Shown one piece after another: positions 34,759-47,623 of a DNA stretch of 64,000 nt. The position numbers and the translations under genes are program-made. This stretch comes from Allolobophora icterica. Its lineage: Eukaryota > Annelida > Clitellata > Crassiclitellata > Lumbricidae. Every line of letters starts with the position of its first letter. Position 1 is the first letter of the stretch. Where the stretch lies: the NCBI GenBank assembly GCA_963556255.1, contig OY744613.1:46595546-46659545 (forward strand), given 5' to 3'. The notes under the pieces were generated by a model. That model made no database searches, had not been told where the DNA came from, and was given only the letters and a program-made list of their open reading frames with translations.

Positions 34759-35107
34759 TAAATGTCCAAAAATAGCACTGAAAATTAAAACTTGATTAAT
34801 GAGTCACTCTGAAAGTATTAATGGAATGACGCTTTTGGTTATAATTAGATATGCAGTGACGTCATACAATTACGTCATTTTTTTTAAACAGTGGAGACGT
34901 TGACTTCAAGTTTGAAGGATTGAAATAATATAAACTGTTCAGAATTAGGCATAAATTTAAAATACCAATTTTGATCGAACAAGTATCGGTTCATATTCAA
35001 TTCTGCGGTTTTCGCTGTTCAGATCCAGGTCGACTTCAGGTAAGACTACTTTTGCATTTTAATCGAGCATCGCCTGAAGTTAATCGCCTAATGGCGAGTG
35101 ATGTGGA
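33986..35107. other. no gene; (GATT)n at 34733-34757
   Basis: AT-rich. A possible LINE/SINE tail 'caataaaggaatttgattgattgatt' ends near 34757. An (AAT)n run at 35110-35130 starts the next element. Confidence 0.4.
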
Positions 35108-35475
35108 GAATAATAATAATAATAATAATAAGACGATTTATATAGCGCCGTAGCACAGCCGAGGCCGAAGAAAAGGGCGCTGTACATAAGTTACAAAAGT
35201 TGGCAGTCGTATGAAAGTTTAAAAAGATATGTCTTCAGCTGTGATTTAAATGACTCCAGCGATGGTGCATTCCTAACGTGGTCAGGAAGATTGTTCCACG
35301 CAGTGGGTCCCGTGACAGCGAAGGAAGAGTCGCCAAGTCTCGTAGAAGACCGCGGTACTTGTAATTGATTTTTTGTTGACGATCGTAGCCGACATCTGTT
35401 CTGGTTGTCTGCCACACGAACGCAGAAATCCGAGATGTAATTTGGCATGAGATGATGCAGTGCTTTATACGTGAT
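35108..35475 (-). mobile_element. LINE 3' end
   Basis: The minus strand reads YISDFCVRVADNQNRCRLRS, then SSFAVTGPTAWNNLPDHV and LKTYLFKLSYD, the standard C-terminal end of an L2/CR1-type reverse transcriptase. It has a GCGCTATATAAAT-like tail and (ATT)n. Confidence 0.8.
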
Positions 35476-38084
35476 CAGTAGGGTGCATCGATGATAATGG
35501 GAGAAAAAATGTTTGTCTCATTTTTATTTCTAATAGTGCAAAGTAGTTGCCATTTGATGTCAGCAGTATTCTGGTGCAATTTCATCATTCTAGCACATGA
35601 CCTTGAGGTGCCCCAACGACCTTGAAGTTTTGATATTAGACGCACAGTGTTTGCCCATGTTATGCAAGGAGTAATGTCCAGAAAAACAAGCATCTACAGT
35701 ATGAATCTGATGAGAAGTAGAATGCAATATTGGTAAAACATATTAGGTATATTATTCCATCATTATGTCCATTACACCAATGATGAAACAGTGAGTTGAG
35801 TCTAAACTACAGTAACGGTAAACTACAGTAGTAGTCTTATCCCATTAATGAAAGTAGGCCTAAGGAGTCAGGCTACGCGATATTCTTTCTTAGTGTTAAA
35901 AGTCTGCATTATTCGCCTGGATTCCAATCTTGTTCTTATGAAACCGTTCCTAGCTTTGATGTCGCAGACTGCAACTGCAAGCCTCAGTCCCAACTTTAAC
36001 ATAACGCTCCACTGTCTATGAGTGGTATGGGAATCTAGGAGAGTCGAACTTTTGTGCTGGGTGCGTCGATACAAATTGCATTATTACTGCATCAGATACC
36101 TCCAATGTTAGTGGTGTTCTGCTACGCATATTTGCCAGAAAATGAGTTCAGTTTCATCAGTGGCATCAAACAGGAAGAACGAATTTCGAATTCCAGACCA
36201 TACAGTTTCCAAGCTTTCAGGATATGACGCATTTTTCTTAAGGTCGTCAGTTAACATGGAGCAACAAACGGTCCTCGTGCTTTCTTTGGACCACTTGGCA
36301 ATGGTTTATTAACGTGTACACAGTTACCAGTAGTGTTCTTTGATAAAATTGAATCGAATTTTCCACCTGCAACTTTAACTGACCTCAGTAGTGACCGGCA
36401 GTATTGTGGGGCATTAGTAATGCGGTCGTTACAGGCCAGTGCTTGTTGAATTAATCTAGAAAAAGACCATGGAACATTGAATCACTTGCCGTGGTTGACA
36501 ACTGCAATAGAATATTGCAATTGTACATTGGCAGTTGCAAACCATCAGTACAGCTTCAAATGCTGGCGATCTATGTAGTGAAAGTAGCCTATTATGCTCC
36601 GATGTGGTTAACAATTTTGCAAGGCTGATCTAGTCGTGGGTGATATGTCTGACGTGAGTCGATCCTAGTTCCTTCATTCACCAACGATAAGTTTTCCTCG
36701 GTAACAGCTCACCTGTAGTATACTTACTTCCTTCCTTGACATTATGTACTATAGAGTTTTATCTTTTCGACCATCAAAAATAAACCGAGTAAGTTTTAAA
36801 TCATGCGTTGTTCAAGTCTTCCAGCTCGTAATGTTAATTTCATCGTTCACGTCTAACTTTATTTTGGTCAATTACATTTGACAAATCAGCATCACATAGG
36901 CCTAACACCGAAATCCTGCGGCACGGATGGTGTTATCTCAGCAGCTGCTCTGTCTGGAACACCATAACGATCACAGGCTTAACTTAAATGTTGGTAGTCT
37001 ACTTCGAAAGTCTCTTGACTACAACGTTCGATGCAGGTTCATCACAAGTTGATTACTACTAAATTGAACAGTGTGATCTTTAATTTCATCTTCTGGTCAA
37101 TTACAAGTGTTTGACCTGCTGGTATTGAAACTAGATTCAGAATCGTCTACTGAGTCATCATTAACATCCATGACCTTCTCACCACACAATGACGGAATAT
37201 ATTTCGACTCGTTGAACTTAGTTAGCTTTTCTTTTCTGCTTGTTAACAAGCTTATTTGTTGTAAGTTTGTCGACACTGCTGATACATATCAACCTTACTG
37301 TTCTCTGGTCAGTTAGAAACTCCTGGTCATCTTTGGGAACTCGAATGGATTGCCACCTACCAGTGGCGGCGATCCTGTTTGACAGGTGGGGGATACTTTT
37401 GAAATGATCTGCTCAAAAAAGAGTTTTGAACTGATCTGGCTTAAAAAGAGGTAAACAATTTTCCCGCTCACGCACGATAACTTTTTTACCTTTTTTCGTG
37501 TTTCTTCAAAATTGGGGGGGCATATGTTTGGTGTGCCCCCCACGGGGTCTTGTCCCCCTCGATCCCCGGGATCGCCGCCCATGCTACCTACCTACTAAAA
37601 GATCAACATAACTCTTTAAAGCTATACATAAATTAGTTTGCCCTACAACAAATTACGTTAAATGCAGTGCTCCGGAGCCTTCAAATCACGAACATTTGAG
37701 GGTCCTTGGGGCACCTCAAGAACTTATCCAAAAAATTCAAAAATTTGCGTGCTAACTAAGCAGTATAAAAGGCAACTATCGGTAACTATTAGAATATTCT
37801 TTTCAAAAATTTTTTTTTTCGATGCAACCTAGTGATCAGGCACAGTTTGTACGTTATCCGCTGAGGAACGCGCAGCCAGTGAAGGTTGTCGCGCAGCAGA
37901 TCAGTGATATGATCAGATGGTGTCCGGCCATATATGAGTCGTGCAGCACAGTTAGGAGAAGACGCCATCTTTGCTGTTAAAGCGTTACGGTAAACGTAAA
38001 TGTAATGTAAATGTAGATGTAAATGTAAGCGTTGTGATTTTTATGCAACTATGTCGTAAACTCTATTTTCCCGGTTCAGTTTAT
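35476..38084. other. no gene recognised
   Basis: Scattered minus-strand fragments at about 36100-36500 may be a decayed transposon gene, but no motif is clear. A GGCGGCGATC repeat lies at 37362-37583. At 37985-38025 there are short 'aatgtaaatgta' repeats. Confidence 0.3.
37362..37583 (-). mobile_element. MITE-like repeat with GGCGGCGATC ends
   Basis: Inverted ends GGCGGCGATC and GATCGCCGCC. The interior matches the 18357-18735 repeat in reverse orientation ('gatctgctcaaaaaagagttttgaactgatc'). Confidence 0.6.
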
Positions 38085-38497
38085 GGTAATCCTGGGTTTT
38101 AGCGTCGGAAATTATTTACATTGCATGAGCGATGAAAACATTTCACAGTTAAACTCAAACAAGAAGTTGGAAGATTGATGAAAATATCAATGAAACTAGA
38201 AGCCGGATGACCGATGAAAATATTACATAATAAAAGTCAAACTAGAAGTTGGAATTACGACGAAAATATATCGTTTTAGTGCCGATATTATTCCCGTGTA
38301 TGAGCGATGAAAACATTTCATAGTAAAATTCGAACTAGAAGTTGGAAGATTGATGAAAATGTTCACGAGACTAGAAGCTTGATAATCGATTAAAATATAA
38401 CTGAAACTAGAAGTTGGATGAACGATGATTATTTATTGTATTATTGTATTATAACTTTTCAATGAAATAATTTCCGACGCTAAAACCCAGGATTACC
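38085..38497 (-). mobile_element. GGTAATCC-family MITE
   Basis: Perfect inverted ends GGTAATCCTGGGTTTTAGCG / CGCTAAAACCCAGGATTACC and perfect CAGTTTAT duplications (38077-38084 and 38498-38505). The interior has 'aaactagaagttggaagattgatgaaaat' units, the reverse of those at 29912. Confidence 0.9.
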
Positions 38498-38743
38498 CAG
38501 TTTATTATGTTATCCCTATTTCATCTGTTTTGCACGTTTAGCTAACAGTGAGATATTTGCCTGCATGTTAATGTAACCTGTTACCGCCTCTTTTGATCTC
38601 TCAAGTTTTTGTAATTTTGTCTCTGAGTTTATTTGTGTTATTCGCTCTGTGTCTTTTCTGATCTGCGTTGCGTCTTCTTACATCAGTCACAACGTAACCT
38701 CATCTCCACTAACTAGCATTGCCTCTTCTGCTCTGAGGCCTTA

Positions 38744-39025
<282 letters not shown>

Positions 39026-39231
39026 AAGAGCTGTCTGGAATCTCAGGTCAACTAGATCGGTGATCCATGCACTGTTCTCTTTGTGGAGATATGCAGGTGC
39101 CGTACACACCACGTCTGGTTAATCGTTCTTTGTGTTGTTTTGGACATGCACATGCCTAGCGCTGCATTTGATATTATTCAGTAATCATCATTTTGAACTC
39201 TACTTTGGAATGGACTTGTTATGTATGGTGC

Positions 39232-40246
39232 TTAACCCTCGGGCTACCAAGGGGGTGTCACCCCCCTACGTTTTTCTGCAAAATTTTTTTAGCACATGGA
39301 ATATAATTTTGACATTTTAGGTAGCTGTAGGGGGTCCATTTGCACACATTTTGAGGTAAAAGTCGTGATGATATCCCACGCCATAAAAAAGTTATACCCG
39401 ATATAGCCTAGGTACCACCTATGGAATCAGGAATTTCTCTCTTCAGCTGTTAGCTGTTGTCGACTATAAAGGTATTCATTATTCTTCCTGGAAGAGAAAC
39501 AACTATGCCATTCTTTAGAGGGAATGTAGGGCTATATTTGCTTGCTTAGTTATTTGTCTTTTGAAAACCGGAAGTGATCATAATAAATAATAATACGCTT
39601 TATCAGTGTGAAAATAACTGATGCAACATCACAACGTAAACCGATATGGTTGGGTATGGGGAAGGGCTATAAACAGTCAAAGCAGAATGCTAACAGAGTA
39701 AAGCAGTGCTGTGAAGTGTTCAAGAAGCCGGTTTGCAGGAAGCATTCGCACAAACAATGGAAGTAACTTGCAATAACTGCAAGGACCACTGACGTATTTG
39801 ACTGCTGGGAAAAATTACATAATTTATTGTTTCATGTTGATATAGCTGCACGCCTTTAGGTTCTGCCTGTAACTAAAACAGACTTTGGAATAGTTTGTAT
39901 TGTTGAAAATTAAGTCTCATTATATTTACAATATTGTTGGATACATAGTTCATTTTCAAAACCCACATCATTTATATTTTTTTATCCAAATAGTACAAAT
40001 TGTGTGGGATAATATCAGATATCGTTGAATGGACCGGTGCCTTTGTTAAAAAGTATATAATTTAGAGATGCATTCATATATTTTACAACTAAATATACCA
40101 TTCTTTTCAGAAATGAATGGTGAATCAAATGCTGTATTACATGATATGATATTTGAAACCAAACACGAAATTCCGGGGGGGTGGTAACCACCCCCCCCCC
40201 CCTTGGTAGCCGATGTCACAAAAAACCTTGGTAGCCTGAGGGTTAA
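39232..40246 (+). mobile_element. piggyBac-like relic, TTAA-flanked
   Basis: TTAA at both ends encloses CCCTCGGGCTACCAAGG and CCTTGGTAGCCTGAGGG. Subterminal GGGGGGTGGTAACCACCCCCC palindromes lie inside. The interior (39650-39790) encodes GMGKGYKQSKQ...VFKKPVCRKHSHKQ and a Cys-containing end like the cysteine-rich tail of piggyBac transposases. A second copy in opposite orientation is at 55715-56949. Its end lies about 200 bp before the first exon of the AAA-like gene. Confidence 0.65.
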
Positions 40247-40442
40247 GATAGTCATGTGTCAGATAATCAAAACGAGTTATGCAATTGTCTTCGTATATAC
40301 AAATATATGAAATATAATAGCAACCAACCCATTTGTATTTCTGAGGTCTAAATTCGAAACTTGACAAGTGCTGTTGTATGGACCTGAAATTTAAGAATTC
40401 TACTTTCCGTTTCCTAATGCTTTTTGTCGTATATTTGAAGAA

Positions 40443-42033
40443 ATGTCGAATAACGTCGCCTTCGATGAAGGTAACAAGAAACGAAGTGCAGATGACGAGG
40501 AGGACTCTCATGGGGAAAAAGTCAGGAAATCTGAAGCTACGGTGGCCGAACAACAACCGCCGAAAGCAGAGAAAGAAAACGAGAAGGTTTGTCAATGACA
40601 AGTTAGAATCGGACGGATATTGAGTGTGGCTTCAATTCTTAGTCTTTCTTCTCGGGATAAGCCGATGGTTAGTGTGCTGTTCTATCAACTCAGAGGCCAA
40701 GTTCCAAACCCGCGAAAGGGCGATAAGTGGATTTTATTACAGGAAAGAAATATTTAATCATCATTCTACATTGTATTGGTTGACCTATAAGAATGATATC
40801 CTAAATTAATGCTATTAAACCGGTTATCCTTGCTTCTGTCTCATATCGCAAAGTACGTTCCGCTGCCTCGCTTCGACCTCTCAGTTCTTCTGACATATAT
40901 GACCTCATTGTTCCCCCCCTGTGGGAGGGGGGACTTCAATGGCTGAGTCTAGATCCTCTGCCTCCATAGATTCCTCCCTTTGGAGCGGTCTTCCTTCCTC
41001 TGTCCCTTCCTCCATTATCTTGGGCAATGTTTCTTCCTCCTTCTCCCACCTCAAACCTTCTTCTGTCAGAGTTTTTCGCACTGAACTATTCCGCAAGAAG
41101 CGCTTTAGAATGTATCGAATACATACATACAGACATACAAAGTTATTGATCAAATGATAAATCAGTCAACGAGTTAATGCAATCAGTCCATGTCACTTGA
41201 GGTCTTTCGGGAGTTCTGATCCTGGAACTGCGCTCTCAATAACCACCTTTAGTGTCACGTCTTCCGGAGTGCATGATCGGCATAATTGGGACCATCCATA
41301 TATTACGTACGCATGGAGGGGAGGGGGTTACACAAATGCATGTTCTTGCGTACGCTTGCGAACGGAAACGGGGAGGAGGTAAAACCTATAACTTGTCTGT
41401 ATTGGCCTCAAATTGATTGGCCTTCAAGTGAGTTAAAGTTCATTCTTTTCAGCTATCAGGTACTACCAGGGAAGTAGGACTGGTAGTACCTGATTTCTAC
41501 AGGGCACGTATGAAACTGTGATTTTTTGTCGAGCTTTTTCTCATTACTTCTTGTTTTTGTTCAGACTGCATACGACAATCGTCTTTAGGTATGACTAATA
41601 GAATCGCTTTAAATGCACTTTCGACCAAAAAGAGATGGCAAATTTATCGAACGACTGTAGAAACTGGTTATGTGGTTATCTTGGAGACCATTATTTTTGT
41701 AACAATATTGCTATATGTTATCAGGTTGACCTCATCGAGTTCCTCAATGAGACAGTAAAGATCTTAGAAATCTTTCGTTACAATAGTATTGCTAGACTCA
41801 GTGGATTCGGTCTTCAGAAAGGACTCCTTCTTAACGGGAAGCCAGGTGAGGCTTTACGTTTACTCTGCGTACTGTCGTTTTGTATTACAGAGTATACATA
41901 CTTCGTCTTACCCTTCATAGTTTAACTCCTTTCTTCTTTCAAGACCACACGACAGTCAAAAGTTTACAAAAATTAAAAAAGTTTAGTAAAAAAGTTTAAC
42001 CATATCTTCTGACTGCCAGGACCGCTACTGTGA

Positions 42034-42076
<43 letters not shown>

Positions 42077-45000
42077 GAAACTTTAAAAAGCGTCTGTGGA
42101 GTACTTCACATAATTGCTGAGCATATGGCTATCTTACTGATCTAAACCAGTACGATTGAAGGCAGTTTGGGAAGGTTTTTGCCGCACAGGTCTGAGTATG
42201 ACAGAGCGTAAAGTAATGGAAGGCAGTTCCGGCTAAATGAGTCAATGCGATCTATCATACCGTAATATTATATTATGCCGTGTGTTATGTTTTTTCCTAT
42301 GCAACATATAATTTAAAGCGCGATAAGAGATGGTAATGTACGGTAAGGTGAGATGAGGTAAGATTAGATCAGATAAGACAAGTTACAGACAACACAAGGC
42401 AACAAAACATACCATGAGAAACATACTATACCATGTCATAAAACAACATTGTATGTATGTATCTGGAGACCTACTATAGCGCCTTTTGAGAACATCACCA
42501 AAAGAGACTCCTGCGCAAATCCGCATGATGATTATTGCCAGTAAGAAGAGAAGTGTCATTAGTAAGCAAAACAATGCACACAAAGCCAGAAGAGTCACCA
42601 ACTGATCGCCTATGCACCACGCAGCACCAACTAACAGATTCCCGTCCATGGTTGACAGATGACATCATGATCAAAGTCCTTGCAGCAACCTGTCTTGATA
42701 GTGCTGGGCAACGACAGGCGGTAGCACAAGTTACACTTCTGTCCAATCCTCCTTCATTGGCTAAAGACGACGCGCAATCGAGGAGCATCACGAGCATTAA
42801 ATCTTGTGGGATCATCTACACCTAGGAAGAACATGATAATGTTAGCGTATTTTGTGATCTTGTAGGTCTTGGACAACGCGTTCTGAAGTACCTGAGGCTT
42901 CATTGCAAGGATCTTGCCTTTGTGTTTCCTCGAGATCTCCTCGACTTCTCACCTTCTAAATGCGACAATACTTTCGGGCGGGTATGTTATCCAAATTGTT
43001 GTGTATTTGAAGAATTTGGACAATACTTATTTTTCGGTCAAAGTATAAATTTGCTAAATGAGTATCAAACTGGATATTTATAGTTGGATAGCTTTGTCGA
43101 AATTTTGAGAGTATTCGTGCGTTGTGTGATGGAGATTGTAACCACATTCACAAGTCTTACTTTTTCAGACAAACTCAATCACGGGGCAAAACTGCTGTCT
43201 GTCTTGTGGATGCAAAATGTTTAACGCATATGCATAACAAGTTTCCTTAACAGTTTTACCTCCGTGACCTAGTTTTTCTCTTAAATCGGTCATCTGCACT
43301 TTGTACCAGTTACCATGTAACGCCATCACACAACGAAGATTTTATAAGCTAGAAACTGACTTATTAGTAGGCCTACACAAATTAGCCGGAGCTTTAATCA
43401 ATCTTGACCGCGATGGACATGAGATGGATGTGTATGGATATCAGGACATTTATTATAGCGCATATCTAAATATCCTCGCAAAAATCGCAGATGCTGGTGA
43501 ATCCTATATACTTCTGGGTTTGCGTTTCCATACGAATTCGTAACAACGGACCAGCAATATCTTCTTCTAAGCGAACAAACTCATAGCAAAGGCGCATAGC
43601 ACATCCGATTGTCTGACCTCAAGTTGCCTGTGTCTTCGAGTTTAACATGAAGCAGGTTTCGCTACAGATGACATGTGTAGCAAATTTTGGCCCAGAATAT
43701 GCTTTCCTACCTAGGATAAGTACCCTTTTTGGATGAGGGCATTAAGAGGAAGCCTGTGATGATGTTAAAACATGAATGTGAAAATACGGGAGAAGCGTTG
43801 GAGACTGGATATTAGTCTGGCAGCTGTGTTAACAGATCGTAGAGGGGAGAGACGGACTTTGGGGGGGGGGGGACAACAAAGAGGGAGTGACAGTAATCTA
43901 TGCGAGATCATATGAAGGCATGGGCAACGGAGATAAAGATTGGATAGGGGACAGATCTTCGGATAACTCTCAGACGTCGGAGATGGTAGTAGCACGAAAG
44001 GGTGAGATTAGAGATAATATTATGGTCAGAAAAGGAAAGGGAACCACCAAGAATGACACCCAAGTTGCGGACACATGTAGATGAGGTATACGTAGGAGAG
44101 AATTGAGATGAGAGAGCGGTAGCCAACCTTGGCCAGTTGTTGACGAAAGCCAACCAAATCAGTTTGGTCTTTAATGGGTTAAAGAAAGCCGGTTTGAGGA
44201 CAGCCATTGGATTATGATTCTTGATTGCGATTTGACTTGATGCGACCCTCGACTGATCTTCCGGCATTATGATTAGGGCGCTATAGAAGTCATTACATTA
44301 AATGAAATTAGATAGAGAGAACGACACGAAATGTTGGCAGTTATTTCTGATAAATAGTTCTAAATGGACGTATTACACAGTCTGTGAATAGCATCATTGT
44401 GCCTTTGTCTCAGGCTGTTTGCGGTACTCCAAGCGTCGTCCTGCTTATTGGATTGGAACATGCTGTCAGTGACGTGGAACAAATGATCGCAAGGAAGATA
44501 AAAGAAATCACCGAATGGAGAGCCCAAGTTATCGTTCTTGGAACGACCGCCATGTTAGCTGGAGTTTCGGAGAAGCTTAGAAAAAGCTTCGGCGTCGTTG
44601 ACATCCAGGTATAGTATTAGCATTCGAGACTAGGTCTCATGATGTTAACATAACAGTTATCTAGATTAACATAATAGAATAACAACACTGCAACAATAGG
44701 AACGGTTTTCCTTTTAAATCTATAGAATCATACATCCCGGCATACATAAGCATACATATTATATAGAAACATACATGCATACACATATTTACACACATAC
44801 ATTTAAATGATTTACAAGTGTAACTGTTTAAAATAGGTGCCTGACTTGTCCTATATTTAAATGGATTATTTCTTAATGCTTTCAATTTATTGTCGTGAAT
44901 ATTTCTTAGATTAAAACGAAACATTATGCAATTTTAAGCACCCACGCACAAATTTGTAATATCTTAAATGAAGATATAGTTTAAAAATCTACTAAGGGGA

Positions 45001-45468
45001 CACGCATATATTACGTACGCAGAAATCCGGGAAAATTGGACCCCCTGTTCGCAAGCGTACTTTCTTCCACACCCCCCTGCGTAAGTACGCTTGACACCCC
45101 CCCCCCGAAGATCAGCTGCAGAAAGTGTCTCGACAGCTCCAGGCAGCCCGACTTTAGGCCAGATTGAAGGATGAGTGAGGGCCAATATAAACAAATTATA
45201 GGTGTCTCGTTCACAGCACAGAATAACTGCACATGGCTATTATATAAAATGTAATAAAATGCCATCGGACGACTATAGGACAATACAGAGTTATAAACAG
45301 GCTAACGTGGACGTCATAATTAGAAATTTATTTTGCATGCGTACACTCCCCCCGCCCGTTCGCAATCGTACGCAAAATCGCCTAAATCCGACCCCCCATT
45401 GCGTACGTAATATGTGGACGGCCCCTAAATCATTAAATGTTTTCTTGCAGGAACTGGCGGATCCGTAA
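40443..45468 (+). CDS. five-exon gene for a degenerate, single-domain AAA+-like protein
   Basis: Exons at 40443-40586, 41725-41845, 42866-42981, 44414-44608 and 45451-45468 join with GT-AG borders. All phases match, to 594 bases or 197 residues. Residues 1-48 are acidic and basic with a possible nuclear signal (NKKRSADDEED). From about 49 the protein follows an AAA+ module: helix VDLIEFLNETVKIL, LSGFGLQKGLLLNGKPGLGQ (Walker A position 86-93, Lys replaced by Gln and Thr by Arg), TPSVVLLIGLEH (Walker B position, both acidic residues lost) and VIVLGTTAMLAGVSEKLRKS (sensor 1 Asn lost). It stops right after, without the helical lid. An in-frame TAA lies upstream of the ATG. I infer a pseudo-ATPase or adaptor, or a truncated copy of a Cdc48/PEX-type ATPase. 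Introns hold LINE and MITE insertions. Confidence 0.62.
40835..41160 (+). mobile_element. LINE 3' fragment in intron 1 of the AAA-like gene
   Basis: Reads SSDIYDLIVPPLWEGG and, in register, SSLWSGLPSSVPSS ... VRVFRTELFRKKRF, a reverse-transcriptase C-terminal end with changes. It ends in 'atacatacatacagacatac'. A lone Harbinger-type end (CATATATTACGTACGCA) follows at about 41290. Confidence 0.6.
42038..42072. repeat. (TA)n microsatellite in intron 2
   Basis: Short uninterrupted TA run. Confidence 0.9.
43700..44262 (-). mobile_element. LINE fragment in intron 3 of the AAA-like gene
   Basis: The minus strand, with two frame changes, reads NPLKTKLIWLAFVN, RNLGVILGGSLSFSDH, RVIRRSVPYPIF..AHAFI, LRSVNTAARLISSLQRFSRI and RLPLNALIQ. 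The order matches the LINE at 63180-63740. It is inactive. Confidence 0.75.
44996..45425. mobile_element. Harbinger-like MITE in intron 4
   Basis: Ends GGGGACACGCATATATTACG and CGTAATATGTGGACGGCCCC are inverted and flanked by TAA (44993-44995 and 45426-45428), a 3-bp TWA duplication as in PIF/Harbinger. CGTACGC words recur inside both ends. It stops 25 bases before the last exon. Confidence 0.7.
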
Positions 45469-45793
45469 ACCTGCTTAAAGTGTAGCTCAGCGCTCCAGAT
45501 TTTCAAGCGATGGCGTGTTATCCGTTTAATTTTTCAAAGACTTTTCAGACAAGACTTGGCTCTTCTTTAACAAGTGCAATGAGTGCACAGTTTTTAACAC
45601 GTTCAGTTAGTGCACCGTTTCGAACTCTTTATTCGTGTTAAAAATTAAATTGCAATTCTGCAATTTTTATTGTTTTAAATGATAATGTCACATTTGGCAT
45701 AAGCATGAAGTTTAAGTTGTTTGTGTTTGAAATTACATTTTGCAACACACAATGCTCACCTCTCGACAGTTATCACTCCTTTAAGGTTATTTA

Positions 45794-45799
45794 AATAAA
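45794..45799 (+). promoter_or_regulatory. candidate polyadenylation signal
   Basis: AATAAA about 325 bases after the stop of the AAA-like gene, in AT-rich DNA. The position is plausible for a 3' UTR end. Confidence 0.35.
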
Positions 45800-47328
45800 G
45801 ATAAATTTAAAAATTATTTATAAACTTTGCATCAGTTAGTGCTGATACTGATAAGAGGCATATTTTACCATGCTGAGTTGCTGACAATACAAGACGAATG
45901 TTAACCAGAATTGTCTTCAATGGCTGTCAAAACATAGACAAAGAAAGGATGTGAGGCCAGTGTCGCAATTTGCATGGCAGCCTGTTTCAAGCAGAAGCCT
46001 CACGCCGATCTACCATGTTGTACTAAAGAAGGAGGAGACGACAACCAGATCATCAGGACTACGTTGCAGATCGTTACGAAGTTTAGTCAGCAACACTAAC
46101 TTCGCAATTCGATAGTAAAAAGTCCACATCTATACCTAATCTTTAACTGAGGTAACGTAACCTTTCGTGTCCCAAACCACCTCATCGTCAACGCGAAACT
46201 GACTACAGGCGCAAAGAAAAAAAGGAGCACCAGAAATCTCAGAAGACTACTGATGCTAAGTTTATAAATAATTTAAATACTTCTAACATTGTGTTATTTT
46301 GCTGATGATGTACGATAAGAAAGTGGTTAGATATACAACTAAGTTTATTCAGCGTTCTGATAGCATGTGATACAACGCAAGCACACTTCCGCACTGGTTC
46401 TATAGGCCATAGGATCTAGGTCATCTTCGGCAGTGACCTATTGCCCATGATCCCGTCCAGGGCGGAATCGTAGCGCGGTGTCTGTTTATCATTATGCACT
46501 GCCCCTCACGCCAAGTAATATCACCACTCGTATTCTCTATAGGCTCCATTGTTTGAAACCCGGGTACCGCTGCTACCTTCACTCCCCGCCTACTGCGGTG
46601 ATGTCACTTGTTTTCCGATTGACTCTACCGCTGCAGCTTCCCCTCCAAACCTCCCACCCCGACTCTGACACGCGCCGAGTTTCGTTCAGTCTGCGCTATA
46701 TCACCGTGTGCATGCCTATGGCCCACGGAATTGTGCGACGATCACAGAGATCGTGACAAAGTAGGGATATGGCCAAACTAGGCCGATCCCACAGAAAAGC
46801 CGCCGCGTGCCCTGACTGGGAGCGCTGGGATTGGCTGTCTGGGTAGTAAATACAGAATTTAGCAGAAACTGAAAACTTGATAATCGCAATGGGAATCATG
46901 TGTGGGATTGTCAGCACTACAGTTTATCCCTCTTTACGGAACCGTCGACGTATTCCGCAACCTCGAGTAATTTTACTCCTCATAGTACATGACATTGTAT
47001 CTCAAGAACTACAAACATAGAGAAAAGGTTTTTCTGTAGATGATAAGGTTTTCTAGGTCGAGATATTCATTGAACCTCTCCTTATCATCGCAACTGTAGG
47101 CCTACAACAAGATAACATTCAGTTACAACATCGGTAAAATTGTAATCGTAATATCCGAACTTTAAAGAGCCACTCGAAGGCCAAGGCACGGCACAAGCCT
47201 ATTCATGAGCGCTACGTCAAATCAGAGGGGTTTCTAAAGAGTAGCGCAAAAAAAGTCCAGGTCTGTTTACCAGGGGTCCAGATCAAGAGAGGAGGCATAA
47301 CAGACGTTAAGGAGGGAGTCGTTCAGGG
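45800..47328. other. no gene; GC-richer stretch and a LINE tail remnant
   Basis: 46370-46900 is GC-richer than its surroundings but holds no motif I know. 47140-47235 matches 63645-63740 ('taatcgtaat...gcactcgaag.ccaaggcacggca...gcgctacgtcaaat'), a LINE tail remnant. Confidence 0.4.
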
Positions 47329-47615
47329 GGTTCTAGGACTTTTCGCCCCCGGAAGATTCGCCCCCGGAAGATTCGCCCCCGACATTTCGCCCCCCGGAAG
47401 TTTCGCCCCCGTCGATCCAGCTTCTAATCTTAGTTACATTATTTTCATCATAGATCCAGTTTCTAGTCTTCTAGTTACATTTTCATCGCTAATCCAGCTT
47501 CTAGTCTTAGTTACATTTTCATCATGGATCCCGGAGGCGAAACTTCCTCGGGGCGAAATGTCTGGGGCGAATCTTCCGGGGGCGAATCTTCCGGGGGCGA
47601 AACTTCCGTATCCCC
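47329..47615. mobile_element. MITE with long CGCCCCCGGAAG ends and internal CTTCTAG repeats
   Basis: Inverted ends of about 75 bp consist of TTCGCCCCCGGAAGA units. The interior has three 'gatccagcttctagtcttagttacattttcatc' units. Flanks GTTCAGGG (47321-47328 and 47616-47623) are an exact 8-bp duplication. A lone end of this family is at 32848. Confidence 0.8.
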
Positions 47616-47623
47616 GTTCAGGG

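Noticed and set aside
40137..40601. 154-residue minus-strand ORF across the piggyBac-like end and the first AAA exon
   Set aside because: It crosses a transposon boundary, has no motif, and is antisense to the better supported exon at 40443-40586.
41635..41925. 96-residue single-exon ORF
   Set aside because: Only its middle (41725-41845) is coding-like and it is bounded by a good acceptor and donor; the ends are intron read-through.
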